Source: Siphonodentalium dalli
Lineage: Eukaryota > Mollusca > Scaphopoda > Gadilida > Siphonodentaliidae
Reading direction: 5' to 3'
Length of the DNA: 64,000 nt
NCBI GenBank assembly: GCA_032622095.1
Contig: CP136068.1
Coordinates: forward strand, 57,372,025 to 57,436,024
The translations under genes and the position numbers were made by a program. The notes under the pieces were generated by a model that saw only the letters and a list, made by a program, of their open reading frames with translations, was not told where the DNA came from and did no database searches. Positions 54,243 to 64,000 of this stretch are shown in pieces (the first letter of the stretch is position 1; each line of letters opens with the position of its first letter).

Positions 54243-56961
54243 CGAGAGGGGCCGATCACAATCGGCAGATGTTTAACCCATACCTTCTACCATACCAACT
54301 CAATCTGGACTGAATATACGCCTGTACACATCATGTGGAGATGATTGGAAAGATATATTAAGGGGTTTCCATCATTTGCTTGTATACGTATAAATATGAG
54401 ACTGATCAAATACAAGTATTGCTTTGGATAGAATGTTTTCATGTTAAGGTTATAGGTAGGGTTAAAACCGATAAATCAATACCAAGGTCTCTACAGGTGA
54501 AAAGTGTGTCATGATTAATCTGGATGTGAATTGTGAGAGTGATCAGGTGAAAAATATTTGACTTATCACATTGAATAGTATGGGTCTTCGGAACAGGGTT
54601 AATATGTGTGTTTAATATTTTGAGGCAAATCAACCAGCTATACAGGTCAGGAGTGTGTCATCATAAACTTTGCCATGAATTATAAACACAATCTGATGGC
54701 AACTATTTGAGTTATCAAATCAGATATCAAGTGTATGGTCGCTGGAATGGGTTAATATTCACAAAAATATTAAATCCACTGATCAATACAAAATAGTTCT
54801 TAAAAAGCATGTGACTGGTCCCGTGTGATAAGTCAATGCCATAGAATACCCTGTGTTTACAAAAGAGGTCAAAATGTACTGCTACAAATATGGTCCATCC
54901 CTTGTCCAAACACAAGGTTGCAAGCTTATTCATTTATTGACATTAAAGCATGTGCACTTGAGTGATTTTCAAAACAAGGCATCACCTATAATCTATAAGA
55001 ATATTCAATTAGTGTCTTTAAAAATTGAGTGTTCATTAACTAATGAACCTGATTCAACAAGAGGGTTCATTTAATATTGTTCCGCTCAACTCAAACAATA
55101 GTCATGTCGATTAATCTGCCTGTTACCCATTGCATAGATAAATCATATTGGCTACCCATTGCATAGATAAATCATTTTGGCTATCAGCCATTATTTTAAT
55201 TTAATATTCAATACAAAAACCATACAAGTGAATAGTGTGCAAAGATAACCCTAGATATGAGATATGAGGAAGAACCCAAGTACATTATAACATGTGTCTA
55301 TGGGAACCTTGGAAAGGGTTAATTATTATATAGGTGAGGGGTCCCTTATCCAAAACCCTGTAATGAAATTTCAAGAGAATAGGAGAAACAAGAGTCTCAT
55401 GCCATTAATCAAATTTGACATATATCATAAACAATTAGCCAGCCACCAGTGCTGTTTATCTTTTTCTCCATCTAGACAGTGGCCAGAGCTCTGTGCCATA
55501 TGCATTACTCATTTAATAACAGATTTCATGTGGAATGACAACATGTATAAAATGTACTCTCATATACTCTGGATATTGGATGTTCACATGATAATTTATT
55601 GAGATCATTATATTACAATGCAACTATTGCAGAGTGTTCATTTATAACCCTGGTTCAAGAGTATAAGGGTTAATTAATCAAAACCAAAATCCTTACAGAT
55701 GAATGGTGCTATAAGGAAAACCTAGGTAAAAATTATGAGGTAATTAATCAAAAGAAAAGTATTTGACTTATTGAATCGGATCAATGTGTGTGAAAGGGTA
55801 AATTATACCCTCATCCAATACAAGAGATGGACTGTCGTCCGGTGCATACCCCCTTGTGGCATACCGCCTAGTGTGGGCATATCTATAACTTATGACTGCT
55901 ATACTCAGACAGATGGACCCAAAAATCAGCATTTTCATATAAAAAAAAATGAATAACTATAGAACAAAAAACCAAAACAAAACAGTTGAATGTGCCATTA
56001 AATTTCCTCATAGTGGTGAACATCCATACAAAATTTCATTGAGATCTGAGCATTACTGTTCAAGTTATGACCTGAACAGACATCGGATGGACCAAACAGC
56101 AAACATTTCCAGATAAACAAAGATCAATAACTCTAGAATGGAAAAGCCAAACAGAACAATGGAACCCTCTATTGAATGTCCTCATAGTAGTAAACATCCA
56201 TACCAAATTTCATTGAGATCCCAGCACAACTGTTGAAGTTTCGACATGAACAGACACCAGACGGACCAAAAAGCCAACATTTCCAGATAAACAAAGATGT
56301 ACAACTCTAGAATGGAAAATCCGAACAAAACGATGGAACCCTCTATTTAATGTCCTCATAGTAGTGAACATCCATACCTAATTTCATTGAGATCCGAGCA
56401 CTACTGTTCAAGTTATGACATGAACAGACATCGGACGGATGGACGCACAGGCGGACGGACGCACAGACAGGTGCAAAACAGTATACCCCCCTTTTAAAAC
56501 TTTTTTTTAAAAAGGGGGTATAATAAATAGGTATGGTGGATTACATGTGTCGTCTGTCATGCGTCTGTTCATATACCTCAGCCATGGTTTATTGGATATC
56601 GATGAAATTTGGTATGCAGGTTTGTCATCACAATTTCCTCTCAAGAGTTATCCCTCTTTGTTTATCTGAAAATATTGGATTTCCATCCATCCGCTCAAAA
56701 ATCTCAATGATGGGTTATCGGATCTCAATGAAATTTAATATGCAGAATTGGAATCAGGAGGGCTTTCAAGAGAGTATTCATTGACATTGTTCCCCTTTTC
56801 TGTTCAAGAGTTATCCCACTTTGTTTATCTGAAAATGATCCATCTGATCCGATAAAAAATACTTGAGTTATTGCGTCGGATAGCAAGTGTCTACAGACAG
56901 ACGAACGATAGATGATTGATCGGACATCGGCATTATGTGTACCATACATGGTATAGGTACA
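54243..56961 (-). mobile_element. Family A-type element, copy 3, with degenerate monomers
   Basis: Starts CGAGAGGGGCCGATCACAAT and GCAGATGTTTAACCCATACC. It ends at 56936-56961 with the hairpin 'tgtaccatacatggtataggtaca', equivalent to the 5' hairpin at 2749-2772. The interior (54430-55760) is made of highly diverged about 170-bp units with 'acaggtga…gtgtcat' and 'aaaatatttgacttat'. At 55846-56522 it is interrupted by a family E array. Confidence 0.6.
55846..56522 (-). mobile_element. Tandem-repeat element, family E
   Basis: Read on the - strand, the 5' hairpin TATACCCCC-tttt…aaaa-GGGGGGTATA (56522-56482) is followed by a GCGTCCGTCC tract (56470-56435) and three about 175-bp monomers with 'tctcaatgaaat(t/a)(a/t)ggtatg' and 'attctagagttgt(a/t)catcttt' (56430-55970). 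'aagggggtat' (55856-55846) is an inverted copy of the start. Further E-type monomers in the opposite sense (56535-56850) make the locus head-to-head about the hairpin. Confidence 0.65.
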
Positions 56962-56980
56962 TATAAAAATCCATCGCTAT

Positions 56981-57168
56981 AGATATCTTATGTTACAAGG
57001 GAGATCACAGAATCAAATAGTTTATCCTAGAATTGTATTATAATTGGAAATTATAGCTTTTACTCGATCGAGTTTTAAGAATCGGTTCAGGTGTTTGTGA
57101 ATTATGACTGTTAGTAGTGAGGAGGTATTTGATTATGTGATCTCCCTTGTAACGTATGATATCTACAG
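56981..57168. repeat. Fold-back MITE, 38-bp arms
   Basis: 'tagatatcttatgttacaag' plus 'ggagatcacagaatcaaata' (56981-57020) and the complement at 57127-57168, with three mismatches. The spacer is about 107 bp. The end word 'tagatatc' suggests a TA target. Confidence 0.8.
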
Positions 57169-57245
57169 CAATGCATTTTTTAAAGTGGCACGCTCGTTTT
57201 AAAGTTAAATATTTTTTTATTTATATTTTTACTCGTTTTAAATGC

Positions 57246-59425
57246 ATGCCCCCATGGTTGGCGATGAAAATATAGTCATGTTAGATATGACCTGAAACAG
57301 TTAATTATGTCTTGGAATTCACTTCGAAGACAGTCTTGTTATATTCAGCAAGTAAACTTCCATCATTCATCGTAACCCTTCCATGACTGGAGCTTCCTGA
57401 AATTTTGCGAAAACCCTATGCCAAAGAATTCTCTTATATATGCGAGTCTCCCATAGGGAGCTCCCATCATGACAGGGTTATATACCACCAAAGTGTAGAT
57501 AATTATCACTTTATTTATCTCATTTATTCTTTCCCAGGTTGTGATTATGAGGAATCTCCATATCTCAAAAACTAATGTTAGTTATAAATCATTTTTGTAT
57601 ATTTCTTCGACCAACATTTACCAAGGAAATAAATGTTATGCTATATTTCAGTTCATATTGTGTTCTACCAATTCTAAGATTTCAAAATTCAAATTGTGCT
57701 GAGAGTTCTGAAGAATTCAATTCATGGAGTTCTTATATAAATATTTGGTATCAAATCAAATTTTCACAACCTTGTGGAAAAATCTGTGTTATGAACCCTG
57801 TTGGGTGGGGCACAGCAAACATCATCTCATGGTCAATAAGTCTTATTGATCTTCCATGTTAATTCAAACTCTAACAGTCACCATGTACACAAACAATAAA
57901 CTTAACAATTAACATTAGTTCAGACCAAGTCTAACACCAGTTATACAAAAGTAAACTTCATGCTGAGATTACAATATAGCCAGCTATAACCGACATATAA
58001 ACAGTAACCATGTAGGTCGACAAATCATTATAGTCCACCTGATAACCCTCCAATAATTATATCCAGTTCCTTTCTAGAATATTTTATTACTGGGTTCCAA
58101 AAGCTAATATGTTTAGATTTGATAATTACGTCGGAATTTAACGGTTTGTGCAGGAAATTCGTCAGAGCAGCACACAATGTTGTGGTAACATCGTTATTAA
58201 GTTCAATAAAATTAATGATATTTCCAAATTCCAAACTACATGCTTTGTCTTGTTTATATACGGAATAATCTCCATTTCCTGATATGGTTAAACATGATAA
58301 ACTGAATAGGGCTGAGCACAAACATATATAAATTTATTTGTTTTTATCTGCACAATCGTATCTATACTGTGTAATAATATCAGGAAATGATGAGTATTTC
58401 TTAAATGAACAAGACCAAGTATTTTGACTAAATGACTATCAATGTGGTTCACCTGATAACCCTATAATAAACAGTAACTACATAGATGTGATATCATTAA
58501 AAAGAATTGTTAATTTGTAAGATTTCCACTTAATAGTCTCTGCAGATTGAGACAGAAAGCTGAGAATGCTACTTAGATATGAAAGACAATTATTCCCTGC
58601 TTTAGCATCAGTGATCAACTAGTATGGGAACTATCAACTAGTATGGGAACCATCACCAGCTATTTTGGTAGTTTCCCTTGTTAACATGTGCGCATTATGT
58701 AGCATGAGATGTCAGTTTTTATATCAATTTATTTTGGTAATGTTGGTAGATTGGCTTTTTCAGCCGAGTTTTCCATCAACATGTTACCTGTCTTATACAT
58801 CGCCTCCATCAGGGGTCACTCTATAATCACTGGACTCGACATTAGTACATGTCCAACATGTATATTTGTTGTGGATGACATATGAAATGGGACAACATGC
58901 CAAGGACAATTCTATTTTTTTTGTCACTTTTCAAGTGGATTACATACGGAATGTGTGTTTTCTGATGTACATTTTATGATAAATAGATCACACTTGGTGC
59001 TGAATTGTGTTTCATAAAAAATTTGAGATTGAAATATACAGGTAATGAACCCTGATAGTATTTTTAACTGTAATAAATATTCATCTGGAAATTAATTTGG
59101 TACCAAAGTGTCACTGTTTAGCACCAATTCCAAAGCAATGAGAACACGGATTTCTATCAATCATTATTGATACTATCTTATTACATATTCAGTTAAAGAT
59201 ACAGGAAATATGAGCGTGGTCTCAAAATTTTCAAGTTATTTCCTGGTCACCGAAAGTCTAATCTCAAATTAAAAAATAAGATAGATCCAAACTGAGAGGA
59301 TCAACCTCTCTTCAAGAGATAAAACAAAACAAGGTGCTCATCACAGCTGACTTGATAGGATTCAGACTCACACAGACACACACACACATCAACAAATGTG
59401 CATCATTAGCGACACACAACACTTA
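57246..59425. other. Intergenic DNA and likely 3' UTR of the kinase gene
   Basis: Nothing recognisable at 57246-58700. Two frames (57575-57862 + and 58321-58028 -) have no known family. Sequence just below 59426 is the 3' side of the - strand kinase gene. TTTATT at 58728-58733 (AATAAA on the - strand) is a possible polyadenylation signal about 690 bp after the stop. (CA)n at 59372-59388. Confidence 0.4.
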
Positions 59426-60607
59426 TCACAAGTTGATACAGGACAGTAAATCATCACACAACTTTGTGTAATGCGTAGCGTCCCCCGATACACGCCGCAC
59501 CTGCAAACCGTTGTAACTCTCTGCTTCACAAACTTCCATCTCCATTTCTACATCACATTTCTGCAACCGAAACATCCTTTCAGAATACTGATAAACTAAT
59601 TCCGAGCTCCGATTGTCCAAAATCCTTTTAATTTCGTTCATAATTTCCTCGACTTTCTTTGATGAAGACAAGTTCACACACAATCCACCAGGTGAAGCAT
59701 TATCTTTGTTTCTGATAGCATCTATGTCTATATTCTCTGGGCATGTTATTTTTGAGAAGTCTATCACATTACTATTGCTATCATCTGTCGTTGGGCAATC
59801 TCTGCTACTATAACCATTAAGTCCGCTGTAGGCATGATTATAATGAACAGAATCATCAACACTTTGAGCACTAGGATGATCATACTGAAGCCCATCAGTT
59901 ATTGTTTCTTTAGATGTGGGATGATTGGGAATTGTGTAATAAAACTGTTGCTGGTCATATGTATCACCTGCAGTGGTTGAAGGAATGTTTGTAAGATTAG
60001 TACAGATTTGATTTCCATAAAAATATAAATTTTGGTTAATACTTTGCTTCGTCGACTGGAATGTGTTGACACTCTTTTGTTTCTTTGGGCTCGGCTTCTC
60101 CGATGATGGCGATGAGTTCCTCTGCTCCGGCGTGAGATCAGTAACATGTCCATGAGCATCAGTAATGCTTATTTGCGGATTTGTGTTGAAATATTTTCCC
60201 TGATTTGTAGCATCACTGACTTCATGCTGTACTTGCATACTATCGTCTTCTCCATCGCTTGACATTATGTCACCCGTGTCACGAGAATCTTCACGAATCA
60301 TATGCAAGTTTTGGAAATTTGGCGGTGAGCTACTCCGTTGAGATTGGATATTTTGATAGAGAGGTGAGAATGGATGTGTTGGCGACTCCTTCTGTTGTGG
60401 TGAGAGGGATGCACCAGATCCTGTCGGACTGACACGCTGGAATGGTGGTGACGGGCTGTTACTGCTACATGGTATTTGCTGCTGTAAGTGAAGCCGCTGC
60501 AGCTGCTGATATAAGTTTCCGGAGTGGATGTCGGGATTACTGGTCGGTGTTTGTGGAGAGTTCGTCAGAGGAGGGGAAGGCACTGGTGAACAAGGCAACT
60601 GAGATTT
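59426..60607 (-). CDS. Terminal exon of an AMPK-related kinase, probably SIK-type, with KA1-like C-terminus
   Basis: The acceptor on the - strand is ttaattttcag|AAATCT (exon from 60607), phase 0. The stop TGA is at 59428-59426. It encodes about 393 residues. The start is Pro/Ser/Gln-rich with LYQQLQRLHLQQQ and SSPPNFQNL, reminiscent of the LLQRLRLQ…SPP linker of SIK3. A low-complexity Ser/Asp region follows. The last about 75 residues, from EEIMNEIKRILDN through VEMEMEVCEAESYNGLQVRR to GDATHYTKLCDDLLSCINL, form a KA1 domain (MARK/MELK/Kin1 type E-x-E-V-C…G-x-R-x-x-x-x-G…Y-x-x-L…L). KA1 domains bind acidic membrane lipids or autoinhibit the kinase. The kinase domain must lie upstream, beyond 64000. 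MARK or MELK relatives are alternatives, since human SIKs are not known to end this way. Confidence 0.75.
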   Translation of the reverse strand, partial: KSQLPCSPVPSPPLTNSPQTPTSNPDIHSGNLYQQLQRLHLQQQIPCSSNSPSPPFQRVSPTGSGASLSPQQKESPTHPFSPLYQNIQSQRSSSPPNFQNLHMIREDSRDTGDIMSSDGEDDSMQVQHEVSDATNQGKYFNTNPQISITDAHGHVTDLTPEQRNSSPSSEKPSPKKQKSVNTFQSTKQSINQNLYFYGNQICTNLTNIPSTTAGDTYDQQQFYYTIPNHPTSKETITDGLQYDHPSAQSVDDSVHYNHAYSGLNGYSSRDCPTTDDSNSNVIDFSKITCPENIDIDAIRNKDNASPGGLCVNLSSSKKVEEIMNEIKRILDNRSSELVYQYSERMFRLQKCDVEMEMEVCEAESYNGLQVRRVSGDATHYTKLCDDLLSCINL

Positions 60608-61014
60608 CTGAAAATTAAATCAGAGAATGATCTTATTCACATCAATTTAATTGTTTGATGATGTATTCCTTGTTCATAAAACATTGCTGTACATTGTTAA
60701 TTAGTTCCTCTCCAGGAAATTAAGTAAACAACATATAGTCGTCAATCACCTCTTTACAGTTGCAAACCAACAAGGGGCATGGCATAATACGCCCATTTCT
60801 GGAGTAGAGTGGGGCAAGGTTTAATTCATTTGTTTGAAACCTTTGACTTAAGACGAAATAATAACAAAAATAAAACACAATAACTTCAAGTGTGGTATTT
60901 TTGACTGAAAAATTCACATACCAATTTTTTTTATCAATCATAAACCTCAAAATATAAACATTTTAAGTTGAAATTAATATACCTTGTTACCAGTGAGAAA
61001 TAACCACATCAACA
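60608..61014 (-). other. Last intron of the kinase gene, unannotated part
   Basis: AT-rich. A 76-codon - strand frame (60950-60720) has no signature. The intron continues at least to the window end through the repeats that follow. Confidence 0.4.
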
Positions 61015-61535
61015 ATCATTAAAATCTAAGTCGAAAAAGGGGCATAACTCAGTCAAAATCATGCAGACGAAACCCATATTTGAACTTGATCTGTATTTTG
61101 GGGTGGTAAACTAATATACCAAATTTGGTTCAGTTCACTTGATTCAATCTAAAGTTATCATCTGGAAACTGCAAATCAGGTAAAATCGAAAATCGAAAAA
61201 GGGACATAACACAGTCAAAATCATGCGGACGAAACCGATATTCGAACTTGATCTGTATTTTAGGGTGGTAAACTAATATACCAAATTTGGTTCAGTTCAT
61301 TTGATTCAATCTAAAGTTATCATCCGGAATCCGCAAATCAGGTAAAATCTAAGTCGAAAAAGGGGCATAACTCAGTCAAAATCATGCGGACAAAACCCAT
61401 ATTCGAACATGATCTGTATTTTGGTTCAGTTCACTCGATTCAATCTAAAGTTATCATCCGGAAACCAAAAGCAACGGACGGACGGACAACTCATTTACAT
61501 AAATACGACCGTTTTTTCAAACGGGCGTATAATAA
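61015..61535 (-). mobile_element. Tandem-repeat element, family D, copy 2
   Basis: Inverted relative to 26385. From high to low coordinates: hairpin 'tacgcccgtttgaaaaaacgg' (61535-61505), TTGTCCGTCCGTCCG (61485-61470) and three about 145-bp monomers with 'gaaccaaatttggtatatta', 'caaaatacagatcaagttcg' and 'gagttatgcccctttttcga'. The last monomer is shortened. Confidence 0.8.
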
Positions 61536-62029
61536 GCGATTGTTATTAAACAACTAGAAAGAATTTGTCATTATTAGACAAAATAAAAGTGTATTCGATA
61601 ATAAATGCATTCAGTTCATCATCTATAGTACCCTTTGGTTTCCAAATTGCTAACGTATTTAAATAGGATAATCACATTAAAGCGGAAGTGAAAGTTTAGT
61701 GTTGGAATTTTGTCGCAGCTACATGTGATTTCGTGGCAACCTCACTATTAAGTTCCCAACAATGAACGATATCTCCAACTGCATATGCACTTTCAGATTG
61801 ATATTTTTCACTGACATGTAATTATGAATAGTACTCTTGGTTTTCTAATAAGATTAATACATAGATTAAAGGCAAACTGTTCATGAATCTTCTTAACATT
61901 TATAAGTTTATGATTCAATTTAATGCCTTTAAACTCTGTAATTACGTTAGGAAACTGAGATTATTCTTTGATCAATCATTTGAATTTATCCATCTCTTGT
62001 AAGCGGAGTATGACTATAATACTAGCAAC
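61536..62029. other. No feature recognised
   Basis: AT-rich intronic DNA between the family D copy and the minisatellite. Confidence 0.5.
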
Positions 62030-63103
62030 CACTATAATCTAACCTACATGGTGAGAATCACCTTAATAAACACAGAGAGATGACTACAGTGTTTAACCAG
62101 TATAACTAACCTTCATGGTGATAATCACCTTAATAAACACCGAGAGATGACTACAGTGTTTAACCAGTATAACTAACCTTCATGGTGATAATCACCTTAA
62201 TAAACACCGAGAGATGACTACAGTGTTTAACCACTATAATCTAACCTACATGGTGAGAATCACCTTAATAAACACCGAGAGATGACTACAGTGTTTAACC
62301 AGTATAACTAACCTTCATGGTGATAATCACCTTAATAAACACCGAGAGATGACTACAGTGTTTAACCAGTATAACTAACCTTCATGGTGATAATCACCTT
62401 AATAAACACCGAGAGATGACTACAGTGTTTAACCACTATAATCTAACCTACATGGTGAGAATCACCTTAATAAACACCGAGAGATGACTACAGTGTTTAA
62501 CCACTATAATCTAACCTACATGGTGAGAATCACCTTAATAAACACCGAGAGATGACTACAGTGTTTAACCAGTATAATCTAACCTACATGGTGAGAATCA
62601 CCTTAATAAACACCGAGAGATGACTACAGTGTTTAACCAGTATAATCTAACCTACATGGTGAGAATCACCTTAATAAACACCGAGAGATGACTACAGTGT
62701 TTAACCACTATAATCTAACCTACATGGTGAGAATCACCTTAATAAACACCGAGAGATGACTACAGTGTTTAACCACTATAATCTAACCTTCATGGTGAGA
62801 ATCACCTTAATAAACACCGAGAGATGACTACAGTGTTTAACCAGTATAATCTAACCTACATGGTGAGAATCACCTTAATAAACACCGAGAGATGACTACA
62901 GTGTTTAACCAGTATAACTAACCTTCATGGTGATAATCACCTTAATAAACACCGAGAGATGACTACAGTGTTTAACCAGTATAACTAACCTTCATGGTGA
63001 TAATCACCTTAATAAACACCGAGAGATGACTACAGTGTTTAACCAGTATAACTAACCTTCATGGTGATAATCACCTTAATAAACACCGAGAGATGACTAC
63101 AGT
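62030..63103 (+). repeat. 67/68-bp minisatellite, 16 copies
   Basis: The unit contains 'taataaacaccgagagatga' and 'ctacagtgtttaacca', with two main versions. Version A reads 'gtataactaaccttcatggt' then 'gataatcacc' (67 bp), version B reads 'ctataatctaacctacatgg' then 'tgagaatcacc' (68 bp). Hybrids (gtataatct…) also occur. The order from 62030 is B A A B A A B B b b B b b A A A, where b are hybrids. Conservation between units is near complete, so the array is young or homogenised. It is not a CRISPR: no unique spacers. Confidence 0.95.
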
Positions 63104-63167
63104 GACATTTACTTGGCATAAGCTGGTTAAAGTGGCATTAATTCACATTGACTTCAAGAAGAATGAA

Positions 63168-64000
63168 AGTGTCAATGACACTGTAGCACAACTTCGAGAG
63201 GTGTTAATGCTATGCTTGTGCAATCATTGGAATGATAAAAGAAGAAGGAAAGTAAATGAAAGTGTCAATGACACTGTAGCTCAACTTAGGAAGGGGAATA
63301 ATTTAATGGTTGACAGTAAATGGAGGAATTAGGAAAGGAGCTAATTGAAATGTCTAAGTAAGACAAAATGTAAATGTGAAGAGAGACCAATACCCCCAAA
63401 ATGACTCGTTCCCATCTACATGTCAATGTCAACATCCATGACAAATTTCATGAAGATCAAACAAACAGATCGGTCTATAACCCATGCTAATGGATTTTGT
63501 AGAAATATTTAGTCATACAAAGAGTAAAATCCAAAATGGCCATTGGTGACCATATTTTTTGGCTGAATGACCCCAAAATGACTCTTTCCCATCATGAGGT
63601 CACCCCAATGATCCATATGAAGTTTGGTGATGATCAGATCAGGGATGTGGTATGACTATGTAGGGTGTGTGAAAGTATTTAGTGATGCAAAGAGTAAAAT
63701 CCAAAATGGCTGACGGCGGCCATGTTTTTTGTTTGGCCAGATGACCCCAAAATGACTCGTTCCCATCTAGAGGTCACCCCGATGATCCATGTGAAGTTTG
63801 GTGATGATCGGATCAGAGATGTGGTCTGTAGGATGTGTCAAAGGATTTAGTGATGCAAAGAGTAAAATCCAAGATGGCCACCAGCGGCCATGTTTTTTGG
63901 CCGAATGATCCTAAAATTACTCGTTCCTATCTACATGTAAATGTTAACATTCATGACAAATTTTATGATGATCAGACGAACAGTACGGCCTGTAGCCCGC
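63168..64000 (-). mobile_element. Tandem-repeat element, family C, copy 4, runs off the window
   Basis: Inverted copy. The 3' hairpin AGTGTCAATGACACT with TGTAGC(T/A)CAACTT occurs twice in tandem (63168-63193 and 63261-63286). Monomers then follow from about 63395 to 64000 with 'atgactcgttcccatctaca' and 'aaaatccaa(a/g)atggcc'. The 5' hairpin lies beyond the window. Confidence 0.75.

Larger units (their letters stand above)
54183..57245. mobile_element. 3 kb composite element with about 60-bp flanking inverted repeats
   Basis: 54183-54240 ('aaaattataaataaaaaata…aaaacgagcacgccactttt') is the inverse of 57180-57245 ('aaagtggcacgctcgtttt…'). Between them lie a family A-type copy (54243-56961), a family E array and a fold-back element (56981-57168). 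Whether the flanking repeats mobilised the block or are a coincidental pair is unknown. No target duplication was confirmed. Confidence 0.5.

Noticed and set aside
58028-58321. 97-codon - strand frame upstream of the kinase 3' end
   Set aside because: Not recognised, no supporting splice sites in phase. Could be real but the sequence alone does not support it.
62030-63103. Possible CRISPR array
   Set aside because: Units abut without unique spacers and the context is eukaryotic. It is a minisatellite.
1-64000. tRNA, rRNA or bacterial operon features
   Set aside because: No clover-leaf boxes or rRNA motifs seen. Gene structure and repeats are those of an animal genome.

Overview
This is a stretch of repeat-rich animal nuclear DNA. 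The introns obey GT-AG rules, coding density is very low, and there are many non-LTR retrotransposon remnants, inverted-repeat DNA transposons and tandem-repeat elements. The repeats carrying GTCCGTCC runs, 'atttggtatg' and 'gttatggccctttttcgac' motifs look lophotrochozoan, most likely a marine mollusc. That assignment is an inference from repeat style and from the invertebrate-like divergence of the two host genes, not a proof.

Two host genes can be supported. (1) On the + strand, six exons between 9765 and 31219 join in one continuous frame and encode the C-terminal 224 residues of MIOS (Mio), a GATOR2 subunit. They cover the end of the helical region and the cysteine/histidine-rich zinc module. 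The N-terminal exons are not visible and presumably lie upstream of the window. (2) On the - strand, a long terminal exon at 59426-60607 encodes a Q/S/P-rich linker and a C-terminal KA1-like domain of an AMPK-related kinase, probably SIK-type. Its kinase-domain exons must lie beyond 64000.

Layout. 508-6112 holds a decayed CR1/L2-like retrotransposon with an N-terminal 2A-like peptide, split by a 1.3 kb nested element. 6.1-9.7 kb holds fold-back repeats. 9.8-31.2 kb is the MIOS 3' half, whose introns are filled with transposons: two tandem-repeat elements, a gag-like PAM2-motif locus, a hAT element with an exact 8-bp duplication, an L1/Tx1-like remnant, a 4.46 kb TTAA-flanked element with about 160-bp terminal inverted repeats, and a 3.57 kb TTA-flanked Harbinger-like element. 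31.5-34.4 kb is a TA-flanked mariner-like element containing a large satellite palindrome with CCCTAA-like arms. 35-48 kb holds short TTAA/TAA-flanked elements, reverse-transcriptase scraps, an orphan FLYWCH finger and two tandem arrays of a repeat bearing YY1-like motifs. 51.7-57.2 kb is a mosaic of degenerate tandem-repeat elements. 61.0-64.0 kb holds another repeat copy, a 16-copy 67/68-bp minisatellite and an inverted copy of the YY1-motif element running off the window end.

The most interesting pattern is that several repeat families with unrelated termini share one layout: a hairpin-forming 5' end, a GTCC-type microsatellite, 130-180 bp tandem monomers, a subterminal inverted repeat, and in several cases a hairpin 3' end. 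This resembles Helentron-derived non-autonomous elements. No complete transposase, intact reverse transcriptase, rRNA, tRNA or CRISPR array was found.
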